Origin: Cellvibrionaceae bacterium | GTDB lineage: Bacteria; Pseudomonadota; Gammaproteobacteria; Pseudomonadales; Cellvibrionaceae | Direction: 5' to 3' | Length of the DNA stretch: 7,887 bases | Assembly (NCBI GenBank): GCA_030597965.1 | Contig: JAUVQU010000108.1 | Location: 1-7,887, forward strand | Shown here: piece by piece, positions 1-5,938 of the stretch | How the letters are laid out: the number at the start of each line of letters is the position of its first letter | Position numbering within the stretch: the first letter of the stretch is position 1 | The notes under the pieces: generated by a model | Told to the model about the DNA's origin: nothing | What the model saw: the letters and a program-made list of their open reading frames with translations, nothing else | Databases searched by the model: none | Made by a program: the position numbers and the translations under genes

Positions 1-220
1 CGACCACCAAAAACCGATTGCCCACCGTGGCTGCAAACCCATGGCTGCTACCTGACGGTATGATCGCCGCCCGCTGTTGCGACACCTCTCCTGCCCTGGC
101 ATCGATGGTGAGAAACAGCGTACCGGCCAATGGCAACACCAACTGATGATGATCGTGGGCATGCCGCGTCACTTCATCATCGTAGGTGCGTATGTGCAGG
201 GCGGTATCGGGATGTCTCAT
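1..220 (-). CDS. AraC-type transcriptional regulator, N-terminal part (cut by left window edge)
   Basis: The minus-strand frame opens at an ATG at 220 and stays open for 73 codons to the left edge. The protein starts MRHPDTALHIRTYDDEV and contains a histidine-rich stretch (RHAHDHHQLVLPLAG, about residues 19-33) followed by a beta-rich segment ending near GSSHGFAA. This is the look of the cupin sensor domain found at the N-terminus of many AraC/XylS regulators; the C-terminal helix-turn-helix half would lie outside the window. The upstream sequence has no strong ribosome binding site, and an in-frame TTG lies 12 bases upstream, so the start is moderately uncertain. It follows the GFA-domain gene by 70 bases on the same strand. 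It could instead be another small cupin protein, since the DNA-binding domain is not visible. Confidence 0.68.
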   Translation of the reverse strand, partial: MRHPDTALHIRTYDDEVTRHAHDHHQLVLPLAGTLFLTIDARAGEVSQQRAAIIPSGSSHGFAATVGNRFLVV

Positions 221-290
221 GATCTGACTCAAGAAAGAGGGGCCGCCGCGTCAAGAGGAACGCCAACACCACGGGTGGTCTGATAGCGGC

Positions 291-692
291 TCACTTTGGC
301 AGGCCATCATACTGCGGCGCTTCCGCTAACCTGTCCTCCCAAGCCGCCTTGCTGGCGCAGAAGAGGTGCGCTGTGGGTGGCGCGGTGATCACAGAGTCCA
401 GACACCCAGCAGGCACGACGAGTAAACCTGCCATCTGCGTGTTGGGCAATGCCGACCCACACCGCTGACAAAAGCTTTTGGTATGACCCGTGCTCGGCAG
501 CGTAAAGGACATGACACCGTCTTCACCCGTCAGCCAGATCAATGCCGCCGTGCGCGAAAACAGGTTGGCCCCATGCGCAGTCCCCGTATCCTTTTGGCAA
601 TGATGACAATGACACAGATAAAAGCTGTCAAACTCTCCGTATACCTCGAATGTCACAGCACCACACAAACAAGAACCAACGTGATCCGCCAT
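291..692 (-). CDS. GFA-domain (glutathione-dependent formaldehyde-activating enzyme-like) zinc protein
   Basis: A 133-aa protein from the ATG at 692, chosen because AAGGA sits 7 bases upstream; a longer frame begins 12 codons earlier without such support. It shows the full cysteine signature of the GFA/CENP-V family: CLCG (C8, C10), CHCHHC (C27, C29, C32) and FCQRCG (C75, C78). These bind one or two zinc ions in known members. The family is named after an enzyme proposed to speed formation of S-hydroxymethylglutathione, but most small single-domain members have no proven reaction, so the substrate is unknown here. Length is normal for the family. The gene is GC-rich like the GNAT and AraC genes around it, has no attC after it, and is best read as resident chromosome rather than a cassette. 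Confidence 0.88.
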   Translation of the reverse strand: MADHVGSCLCGAVTFEVYGEFDSFYLCHCHHCQKDTGTAHGANLFSRTAALIWLTGEDGVMSFTLPSTGHTKSFCQRCGSALPNTQMAGLLVVPAGCLDSVITAPPTAHLFCASKAAWEDRLAEAPQYDGLPK

Positions 693-814
693 CCGATGTT
701 CCTTCTTTAATCTGCGAGAGAGCGTCACAAGACGCTAAAAAAGCGTCCGACCCTTGCTCCGGTTCGCCTCCAGTTCGTATGCGTTTCGCGCCTACGTAAA
801 TGCTGGAAGCGTCA
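693..814. other. intergenic region with three GCGTC/GACGC blocks
   Basis: This gap lies between the end of the GNAT gene and the start of the GFA gene. It holds three short blocks, GCGTC at 722-726, GACGC at 731-735 and GCGTC at 743-747, with a run of six A between the second and third. The blocks can pair in two alternative ways (loop ACAA, or an A/T-rich loop). On neither strand is the hairpin followed by a proper T-run, so I do not call a terminator. There is no attC-like inverted repeat here, which means the GNAT gene is not followed by a recognisable cassette end. No convincing promoter for the GFA gene was found. Confidence 0.4.
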
Positions 815-1243
815 TCAATCAGCCATTTTGATCAGAACCGCCTGGGCCTTTTCTTGACGGTAACCTAGCGACGCGTAAAAACGATGGGAGGACTCCCGAA
901 GAACGTTGGCGCGAACTCGAATGGCGCTGACGTTGCCGGATAGCCATGCTTCCGCCTCGCGCATCAGCCCTTTACCCAGCCCTTGACCTCTGGCGTCTTC
1001 GCTGACCACCAAGCTGACGATCTCGCCCTTGACGCCCTCGGCCAAACGCACGTCAATGATCGCGGATACGCAGCCAAGAACGCTGCCAGCCACCTCCGCC
1101 ACGAACACTTCTCCGCCCTGCTGACGCACAGCGCGCACATTGCTGGCGAGCGTTGTTTCAGAGTGCTCATAACCGAGCTGGGCCATAAGCCGAACCAACG
1201 CGGGCGCATCTCGATCAGTATACGCTCGATAAATGATTTGCAT
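815..1243 (-). CDS. GNAT-family N-acetyltransferase
   Basis: A 142-aa protein from the ATG at 1243, chosen because GGGGGAAGG lies just upstream; an ATG 33 codons earlier has no such site and adds an unrelated basic leader. The sequence follows the GNAT fold: N-terminal YRAYTDRDAPALVRLM (beta1-alpha1), the FVAEVAGSVLGCVS strand pair at about 47-60, EIVSLVVSEDARGQGLG at 74-90 with the acetyl-CoA pyrophosphate-binding RGQGLG loop, and SSHRFYASLGYR at 118-129, typical of the C-terminal motif B. It should transfer an acetyl group from acetyl-CoA to an amine; the substrate cannot be told from sequence. It is the first gene beyond the last attC seen. Its GC-rich composition matches the GFA gene rather than the AT-rich cassettes, so it is probably array-flanking chromosome, although a terminal cassette that lost its attC is possible. 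Confidence 0.87.
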   Translation of the reverse strand: MQIIYRAYTDRDAPALVRLMAQLGYEHSETTLASNVRAVRQQGGEVFVAEVAGSVLGCVSAIIDVRLAEGVKGEIVSLVVSEDARGQGLGKGLMREAEAWLSGNVSAIRVRANVLRESSHRFYASLGYRQEKAQAVLIKMAD

Positions 1244-1315
1244 ACGCCTTCCCCCTCGAGCAGAACGAGCGATCTCCCCCGACGTCAGCCCCACGGAGGC
1301 AAGAGCTAGCACTTG

Positions 1316-1363
1316 CCTATGCGCTTTAAGATAACAGGGCATAGGCCCAACAGAGGCTATCTT
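1316..1363. repeat. overlapping inverted repeats upstream of the GNAT gene
   Basis: CCTATGC at 1316-1322 is matched by GCATAGG at 1339-1345, and AAGATA at 1328-1333 is matched by TATCTT at 1358-1363, with GGGCATAGGCCC nested inside. The symmetry lies in the 170 bases between the last attC and the GNAT start, where a promoter and operator would be expected. It may be a regulator binding site or an RNA hairpin. There is no T-run, so it is not a typical terminator. The functional reading is a guess; only the symmetry is seen. Confidence 0.3.
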
Positions 1364-1373
1364 AGGAGGACGA

Positions 1374-1409
1374 ATGGCGACCGCCGACTCGAATCTTGCG
1401 GTACTTTAA
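1374..1409 (+). other. 11-codon open frame with strong ribosome binding site at the array boundary
   Basis: On the plus strand AGGAGG at 1364-1369 is followed after four bases by an ATG, then MATADSNLAVL and a TAA that ends 5 bases before the last attC begins. A perfect Shine-Dalgarno before so short a frame suggests either the surviving 5' end of a chromosomal gene cut by the integron, or a leader peptide. Nothing downstream on this strand continues it. It may also be chance. Confidence 0.25.
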
Positions 1410-1414
1410 TTGTG

Positions 1415-1474
1415 CGATAACGCCCGCGTAAAGCGCGCGAGGTACGAGCGTCGCATTTAACGCGTTTGTTAGCG
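1415..1474 (-). other. attC recombination site of cassette E (last one seen in the array)
   Basis: A 60-bp imperfect palindrome read on the minus strand. It runs from a CGCTAAC R'' site (complement of 1468-1474) to a GTTATCG R' site (complement of 1415-1421). The arms pair as AACAAACGCG/CGCGGGCGTT-type ends plus ATTTA(A)CGCG with CGCGTAAA, leaving unpaired bases and a GC-rich loop. It lies 6 bases after the stop of the cassette E gene, in the right orientation. Its loop lacks the CTCGCTGCGCTCC motif shared by the sites at 3716, 5516 and 5867, so it belongs to a different attC subtype. No further attC was found to its left, which makes it the likely distal end of the array. Confidence 0.85.
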
Positions 1475-1480
1475 CACTGC

Positions 1481-1861
1481 CTATTCATACTGGTAGGACT
1501 TTCCTTCTAGCATGCCGCCATTCGATAGAGTAATTTCCAGTCGCTTGAAAAGGCCAAAGAAGTCAACGAGGTTCATATCCACGCGTACACGCCTTGCTTC
1601 TATCACATCACCGCTAGCAGCAAGCAAAGAAGGAAGATCAGGGCGACCTTGCAGGTCAGTCACGAAAAACGTGACGTAAACTGGATCATCATGGGTGCCA
1701 TGATTCTCTCCAGCCCACATCTTGACGCCCACAACGAACTCTTCGTCGCTGATCAAGTCATTGTCTTTTAGCCACTTTGCTGCATTCTCTTTATCCGCGC
1801 GGTCGGCCGCTGCGCTACCTTTCATGTCATTGTATTGTACTGATGCTTTAAAAGTGTCCAT
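1481..1861 (-). CDS. cassette E protein of unknown function (126 aa)
   Basis: The start is the ATG at 1861, directly preceded by AAAGGAGAGA; a longer open frame starting at 1939 runs across the end of the insertion sequence and is an artefact of the insertion. The protein (MDTFKASVQYNDMKGSAAAD...) is soluble, with no membrane segment or signal peptide. It alternates charged helix-like parts (ADKENAAKWLKDNDLISDEEF, about 22-42) with beta-like parts (VGVKMWAG, YVTFFVTDL, ARRVRVDMNLVDFFGLFKRLEITL). I do not recognise a catalytic motif. It resembles the small single-domain proteins of unknown function common in integron cassettes. The IS1182-type element ends only 28 bases upstream of the ATG, so any promoter must now lie in the IS or in cassettes beyond it. 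Function is not assigned. Confidence 0.8.
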   Translation of the reverse strand: MDTFKASVQYNDMKGSAAADRADKENAAKWLKDNDLISDEEFVVGVKMWAGENHGTHDDPVYVTFFVTDLQGRPDLPSLLAASGDVIEARRVRVDMNLVDFFGLFKRLEITLSNGGMLEGKSYQYE

Positions 1862-1889
1862 TCTCTCTCCTTTGGGTTGTGGTGCTAAC

Positions 1890-1904
1890 GAGGCTGTAGA
1901 AAAA
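1890..1904 (+). repeat. IS1182-type terminal inverted repeat, left end
   Basis: GAGGCTGTAGAAAAA, matched in reverse complement at the right end (3701-3715, with two extra T in the run there). It follows the AAC triplet of the interrupted attC. The outermost G is also part of the rebuilt AACG, so the border has one base of ambiguity. Confidence 0.8.
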
Positions 1905-2070
1905 CCCGATTCCGAGCCGTCTTCACCGCCTCTCGCCATAATTTACTGATCCAGCAAGTCATCTGGCTGGATAATATTCCTATCGGTATTCCGCCACCTG
2001 AGCGCCCATTGAAAGCTAGATGAAGGCAGTATTTTGCTCTTACAAAGCAATTGATCCCGCTCCAAGCCCT

Positions 2071-3644
2071 TCATGACGCGGCCAAATGACCATAATTCAC
2101 TAACTTCTCAATGTTATGAACCAGGCAGTAGAGCTGCCACTGACCCTGCACCTTTTTCTTACCCCGTAGACTGAATCGGTTCAGCCTTTTCGTCTTGCCA
2201 ATGTTGCCGAATACGGCTCTACGACTGACATACGATGACTGTAGATTTCCCTGCCCTTCGGGCTATCCACCCGGTGTTTCATCCAGTCAGTGTAATTGGG
2301 TAAGCGTTTGTTCTCGATAATAAAAGACACTTGTCGCCCTGCGCCGTGGCGATGATCGGCCGAGCCTGGGTTCTGCATGCAACGGTATTTCTTTGGGCAG
2401 TGCCGACATTGCAGCAAACGTCCTTCAAAGTGTACCCGAACCTTGCCAGTGTCCGTTTCTCGTTGCCCGCGATAAGACAGCTTTTCGCCGGTTGGGCAGA
2501 TACACGTTAGCGCTACTGGATCAAACTGGAACGCGCTGGCTGGCGTCGTCTCACGCCAGCCTTTGTCCGGTAGGTGCTGGTGGCGATTGCCGTATTTATC
2601 TTTCTGGTCGGCGAACTTCGGATCTCGGCTGCGGAACTGGTTATCGGGGATGTAGCCATTGATCTGGCGTTCGTGCAGGTACTTCATATTTGCTTCATTG
2701 GCGAAGCCAGTATCTGCGGTCACGACGGTCCCTTTCTGGTAGATGTTGTCCGCAATGCCTAGCTTTTTAAAGCGCGCTTCTACGCTTTCCAATACGGGCT
2801 GCAAGGTGTGGTGTTCCTGGCCTTCACCAAAGGCCTGAGCGTCAATGATGATCTGATGCTTCTTATCCACCGTAGCCACACCGTTATAACCCTGGATCGT
2901 GCCTTTACTGGTGGTCATCTTGGCACTTTCGTTATCGGTGAGGTTGCTCTTCACCTCCTTGATTCGCTTCCCCCGGCCCATCCTTGGGCTGTGCGTCTTT
3001 AGGAAGCGATCCACTTTGTTCATGGCAGCATCTAGTGAGAGGATCATCCTGGCTCGGCGAATGTCACGATCCAGATCGGCTTCCGTTTCGGCTTCATCAC
3101 GAGCGTAGTGCTCCAGCAGGTGATGCCGAACCAGGCCTCTCAGCTTCTCCCGCTTCTCGCTCAACTCCTTGAACGTACCCGACCATTCTTTAGAGGCATC
3201 GGAGGACATCTTGCAGCCATCAATGGCAAAGAGTTCGTTGCCCAGTAAGCCTTGTTCGTGGCACACCAACAGCACTTGTTCAAAGAGCGCTTCAATTTCG
3301 TCGGCATGCCGACTAACGAAGCTTGCCAGAGTGGTAAAGTGGGGAACGGTATCGCAGGAAAGAGCTTTGAAAATGATATTGGTCTCGCAGCACCACTGCA
3401 TCTCGCGGCTGGAGGTGATCCCTTTTGAGTAGGCAAACAGAATGATCTTCAACAGGATGGCCGGATCATAGGCCAGCCGACCTGTAGTGTCGTTGCGATA
3501 TCCCGGATGGAAAACCGACAAGTCGAGTTTATGCTCGATCAGGTAATGCACTGCGTGTTCGAAGGTGCCAGGCTGAAGCTGATCCTGGTAGTTGATCACC
3601 ACCATGGCGTTCTGATCGTAGTTGTAAACCTTGAAGCGTGGCAT
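2071..3644 (-). pseudogene. IS1182-family transposase, frameshifted at the catalytic glutamate
   Basis: The start is the ATG at 3644, with GGGGAG 8 bases upstream; an in-frame GTG at 3653 is less likely. The first frame gives 487 aa to a TGA at 2181. It has an N-terminal DUF772-like helical region (about 15-110), the first catalytic Asp in LFAIDGCKMSSD (D142), the second in VVTADTGF (D311), a cysteine cluster at 381-422, and the catalytic Glu in RMSVVEP (E476). The family pattern then continues VFGNIGKTKRLNRF... to ...LYCLVHNIEKLVNYGHLAAS, which is found in the other frame ending at a TGA at 2071-2073. One missing base near 2214-2217 (CCGTA where CCGGTA would keep the frame) explains this. 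An intact protein would have 524 aa; as read, the last 47 are replaced by 10 unrelated residues. Either a real inactivating deletion or a base-call error. A TTGACA near the right end could be part of its promoter. Confidence 0.88.
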
Positions 3645-3700
3645 GCTGACCACTCCCCGTCTGTTTTCCCGATCCTACCAAAACCTGGCTGTCAAAGGTT

Positions 3701-3715
3701 TTTTTCTACAGCCTC
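3701..3715 (-). repeat. IS1182-type terminal inverted repeat, right end
   Basis: TTTTTCTACAGCCTC, the reverse complement of the left end at 1890-1904. It lies 56 bases upstream of the transposase ATG, as expected for the transposase-proximal end, and is followed by AAC, the duplicated triplet of the attC. Confidence 0.8.
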
Positions 3716-3783
3716 AACGCTCGCAACACCGGGCAAATTGGAGCGCAGCGGAAATTTGATCCGCGTGATTGCGCTTGTTAAGT
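3716..3783 (-). other. attC site of cassette D, split by the IS1182-type element
   Basis: On the minus strand it begins with a perfect RYYYAAC box, ACTTAAC (complement of 3777-3783). It then shows arms GCGCAA...GGATCAAATT pairing with AATTTGCCCGG...TTGCGAGCGTT around a TCCGCTGCGCTCC loop. The loop is nearly the same as in the sites at 5516 and 5867. The R' end is cut: only GTT remains next to the IS, while the rest (GTTAGCA, complement of 1883-1889) lies on the other side of the element. The recombination triplet is thus duplicated, but the copy attached to the hairpin lacks its native right-hand bases. The HNH stop codon lies 8 bases before this site. Confidence 0.87.
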
Positions 3784-3791
3784 TTTGTGGA

Positions 3792-4397
3792 TTACAAGCC
3801 ATTGTATCTAAATATTTCTTCAACTTTCACTTTAATGTCAGAGTGAAAGCTTGGCTCTTTTATGCCTTGGTTAGCATTTATGCTTTCTATCTCGAAAGCT
3901 TTAAGATCAAAAAAATTATACGTATAAAACCCTTTCTCAGAGACTATTCTGTATATGTAATATATCCTGCCATCAATGATTCTAGGGGAGGATTCTAAGT
4001 GTTCACACATATTATCTAACTTCGGGTGAACAAGCCTATACATTGACGGCACATACACTTTATAACTCCATACGTCTTTATATTGCTTAAGGCTAGGGTG
4101 CATGAAGTCTTCTTTATCTCTCTTTAAATCCGAATTACACCGAACACAAGATATAGCTAAGTTAGCGATATCAAATACATATGGTTTGTATTTACTTTTT
4201 GGCAAAACGTGTTCGATATGTATAACTCGATCCGACTCATTTTGAAGGTCTCTACTACAATAGCAACAGAGATTATTTTGATCTTTCTTTAATTTTAACT
4301 TTAACCATTTTTTAAAATCATTTGCATAATGAGAACCCCATGGAAAAGATGACTCCCTAGCCAAATCAAGATCCTTATAATAGTTGCTGTATGTCAT
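3792..4397 (-). CDS. HNH endonuclease, probable PtuB-like partner of the upstream ATPase
   Basis: A 201-aa protein from the ATG at 4397, chosen because GGTGAG lies 7 bases upstream; a GTG four codons earlier (4409) is the alternative. Residue numbers here count from that GTG. Seen motifs: zinc-binding C48-CY-C51 and C88-VR-C91, the HNH core HIEHVLPKSKY (E66, H67), DIANLAISCVRCN (N83, N92), and a lysine-rich tail KRDKEDF. The IEH.LPKS...NL..SC..CN pattern is the one seen in HNH proteins encoded beside AAA/ABC-type ATPases, including PtuB of Septu and retron-linked systems. The C-terminal 100 residues (VHPKLDNMCEHLE...) also match the general layout of these proteins. It starts one base after the ATPase stop, so the two are translationally coupled. 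Expected role: metal-dependent nuclease cutting DNA or RNA when triggered. Composition is AT-rich, unlike the chromosome to the left. Confidence 0.85.
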   Translation of the reverse strand: MTYSNYYKDLDLARESSFPWGSHYANDFKKWLKLKLKKDQNNLCCYCSRDLQNESDRVIHIEHVLPKSKYKPYVFDIANLAISCVRCNSDLKRDKEDFMHPSLKQYKDVWSYKVYVPSMYRLVHPKLDNMCEHLESSPRIIDGRIYYIYRIVSEKGFYTYNFFDLKAFEIESINANQGIKEPSFHSDIKVKVEEIFRYNGL

Positions 4398-4398
4398 T

Positions 4399-5487
4399 TT
4401 ATATCTCACCCAGCAATCTAGTTACATCATTTATAACATTAACTTGCCTTGGATCTTTACAAGAAACTTTTAATCTTTGCAATGTTTCATTCACGATAAT
4501 TAAGCTGGCACGTCCACTACGATAATCCTCCAATAATTGCGTAATAAACCGAGACAAAAATTCATTCTCTGGTGTGATAACACCAAAAATCGTCCACATT
4601 TTTTCTTCAATATTGTTGCCAAAGCTTAAAATCGGCTTGAGTGCAAAGTCTCTAACCTCGTAAACTGAAGTGTTTTTATTTATCAATAATGGAGAGTGAG
4701 TTGCTATTATAACATTGAAATTTACTGGATAAAAAACATCTAAGATATGCTCTATATATTCTCGTTGCCACTTAGGATGCAGGCTGTTTTCTGGCTCATC
4801 AATTAAGATAACTGAATTTTTTTTAAGATTACTGGCAATATGAAAAAGTGTGGCTATTTGATTGGCTTCTCCTGAACTAATACGACTGAACTCCACATCT
4901 ATTTCGTTTTGCTTTGAAAGATAAAAAGTAACAGATTTTAATATTTCACATTCTCTCAATTTAGTGAACAGACCAAGAACTTTCACAATAGAGTATCCAA
5001 TACCATAACTTGGAAAGTCGGTGTTCAAAGGTAGACGAACTCTTCCCTTAGTAGATCCTTCATAGGTAGTTGCTATAAAGCGCTGTTCTTCTGAGCTAAA
5101 TTTATTTGATTTCAAATCGTTTTTGTAGTCACTACCATTCTTCCCAATATTCCAATGAAAATCCATTCCTATTGAATCAACAAATCCGCAATAAATTAAC
5201 GAACGCCCTAATATCGAAAATGTCTCATCTTTAATTTTTGCGATACCTTCAATGATAGCATTATGATACATGCTCTCACCGTATTTAGCTGATAAATGGC
5301 TTACGCTTTTAGATTTCGCATCAAATTTATCTTGAATACAATGAGAGACAGCAATTACATTTCTATTTTGGCTTATATAGAACTTTGAAAGTTCAGAAAG
5401 AACTGTGCTTTTACCACCGCCATTTTCACCTATCAAAACAGATGATGGTGATTTATGGTCAAATTGGTGGAAATCAATTCTATTCAT
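4399..5487 (-). CDS. ABC/AAA-type ATPase (AAA_15/AAA_21-like), probable PtuA-like defence component
   Basis: A 362-aa protein from the ATG at 5487, with AGGGA 6 bases upstream. It carries a complete set of SMC/ABC-type ATPase motifs: Walker A GENGGGKST (20-28), an ABC signature-like SRISSGEANQ (201-210), Walker B SVILIDEPENSLHP (225-238) with the catalytic Glu after the Asp, and the H-loop IATHSPLLI (261-269). A C-terminal helical part (280-362) follows. There is no transmembrane segment, so it is not a transporter; this group is the OLD/RecF-like stand-alone class. Together with the HNH gene it forms the two-gene order ptuA-ptuB of Septu. It is shorter than the Septu ATPases I know of (usually above 400 aa), the loss being in the insert between Walker A and the signature. 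It fills cassette D with only about 28 bases between the preceding attC and its start. Assignment to Septu proper is inferred; an unnamed related system is possible. Confidence 0.87.
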   Translation of the reverse strand: MNRIDFHQFDHKSPSSVLIGENGGGKSTVLSELSKFYISQNRNVIAVSHCIQDKFDAKSKSVSHLSAKYGESMYHNAIIEGIAKIKDETFSILGRSLIYCGFVDSIGMDFHWNIGKNGSDYKNDLKSNKFSSEEQRFIATTYEGSTKGRVRLPLNTDFPSYGIGYSIVKVLGLFTKLRECEILKSVTFYLSKQNEIDVEFSRISSGEANQIATLFHIASNLKKNSVILIDEPENSLHPKWQREYIEHILDVFYPVNFNVIIATHSPLLINKNTSVYEVRDFALKPILSFGNNIEEKMWTIFGVITPENEFLSRFITQLLEDYRSGRASLIIVNETLQRLKVSCKDPRQVNVINDVTRLLGEI

Positions 5488-5515
5488 TAGGAGTCCCTAT
5501 GAGCGAATGAGAAAA

Positions 5516-5586
5516 ACTTAACGCTTTACTCACCGGAAAATTGGGAGCGCAGCGAGTAATTTTTCCGGTGCAGTAATTTGTTAGCA
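5516..5586 (-). other. attC site of cassette C
   Basis: A 71-bp site with a perfect R' box GTTAAGT (complement of 5516-5522) and TGCTAAC as R''. The arms CACCGGAAAAATT and AATTTTCCGGTG pair almost fully, and AAATTACTG faces AGTAAAGC. Between them lies the ACTCGCTGCGCTCCC loop found in its neighbours. It lies directly upstream of the ATPase gene. Confidence 0.92.
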
Positions 5587-5866
5587 GCAAACACCCTACT
5601 TTCGCGGCTTGCCGCCACGGGATGCTGACCGAAGTTACTGTACCCGTTAATTAAAAACCAAACCAGCCAGGTGCGATGCTGCGAAATAGCTGGAACCTTA
5701 AAAACCTGTTGTAAGCGGAGCCAAGAATTTTAAAGAACAACGTTACTGAATCAGCCGAGATTGCTCCGAACCAACAAACTGGCGTACTTTGCGCTTTGGC
5801 TTTGCCGCTAAATACACAAGACGCGAGCGGAGCCAGAATAAAACAAACACTTATAACCTTGAAAGC
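5587..5866 (-). other. cassette C body, no convincing gene
   Basis: About 280 bp lie between two attC sites with no open frame of normal start and length on either strand. On the minus strand one frame stays open for 70 codons from 5863 to a TAA at 5651-5653 (FKVISVCFILAPLAS... to ...RSIAPGWFGF), starting within a few bases of the attC. It has no ATG, GTG or TTG near its beginning. Its first 16 residues look like a signal peptide. A GTG frame of 35 codons overlaps it. A 10-bp direct repeat AGCGGAGCCA occurs at 5714-5723 and 5826-5835. Near the end, GCGGC/GCCGC (5605-5616) can form a small hairpin. The segment may be a decayed gene, a regulatory or promoter cassette, or encode a small RNA; none is proven. 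Confidence 0.55.
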
Positions 5867-5938
5867 TGCTAACGCCGCGCTCTGCGGAAAGTTAGGAGCG
5901 CCAGCGAGTAAATTTTCCGTAGCAGCGCTTTGTTAAAA
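5867..5938 (-). other. attC site of cassette B
   Basis: A 72-bp site, minus strand, from TTTTAAC (complement of 5932-5938) to GTTAGCA (complement of 5867-5873). The arms AAAGCGCTGCTACGGAAA and TTTCCGCAGAGCGCGGCGTT pair with a few unpaired bases, around a TTTACTCGCTGGCGCTCC loop. The stop codon TAA of the membrane protein gene is part of its first box, so gene and site overlap by a few bases. Confidence 0.92.

Larger units (their letters stand above)
1890..3715 (-). mobile_element. IS1182-family insertion sequence inserted in an attC
   Basis: The ends match as a 15-bp inverted repeat, GAGGCTGTAGAAAAA at 1890-1904 and its complement TTTTT(TT)CTACAGCCTC at 3701-3715. This gives an element of about 1826 bp. 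The triplet AAC flanks both sides (1887-1889 and 3716-3718), consistent with a 3-bp target duplication; a 4-bp AACG duplication is possible if the end is placed one base inward. The element carries a single transposase frame reading leftward. Removing it rejoins GGTGCTAAC with GCTCGCAAC, rebuilding a normal attC end. About 180 bases beyond the transposase stop hold no gene but contain a hairpin ATCCAGC (1949-1955) / GCTGGAT (1966-1972). The family call rests on the transposase; the exact ends rest on the repeat. Confidence 0.85.

Noticed and set aside
268..279. Palindrome ACCACGGGTGGT between the GFA and AraC genes as an operator
   Set aside because: Five-base arms are too short to separate from chance without copies elsewhere.
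722..750. Possible Rho-independent terminator formed by the GCGTC/GACGC blocks and A6/T6 run
   Set aside because: The T-run lies in the loop or upstream of the stem rather than after it on either strand.
1862..1939. Longer N-terminus for the cassette E protein starting at 1939
   Set aside because: These 26 codons cross the IS terminal repeat and the attC scar, while the ATG at 1861 has a strong AGGAGAG directly upstream.
2205..2220. Programmed -1 frameshift in the IS1182-type transposase
   Set aside because: The site (GAGCCGTATT) has no slippery heptamer or obvious stimulatory structure, and a one-base deletion explains it more simply.
2393..3172. Several plus-strand open frames opposite the transposase
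   Set aside because: They are shadow frames in GC-rich coding sequence, without ribosome binding sites or recognisable protein features.
3792..5487. Retron (RT plus msr-msd RNA with ATPase-HNH effector)
   Set aside because: No reverse transcriptase motif or structured ncRNA lies beside the pair; both borders are attC sites.
5605..5616. GCGGC/GCCGC hairpin near the end of cassette C as a terminator
   Set aside because: The stem is only five pairs with a two-base loop and no T-run follows.
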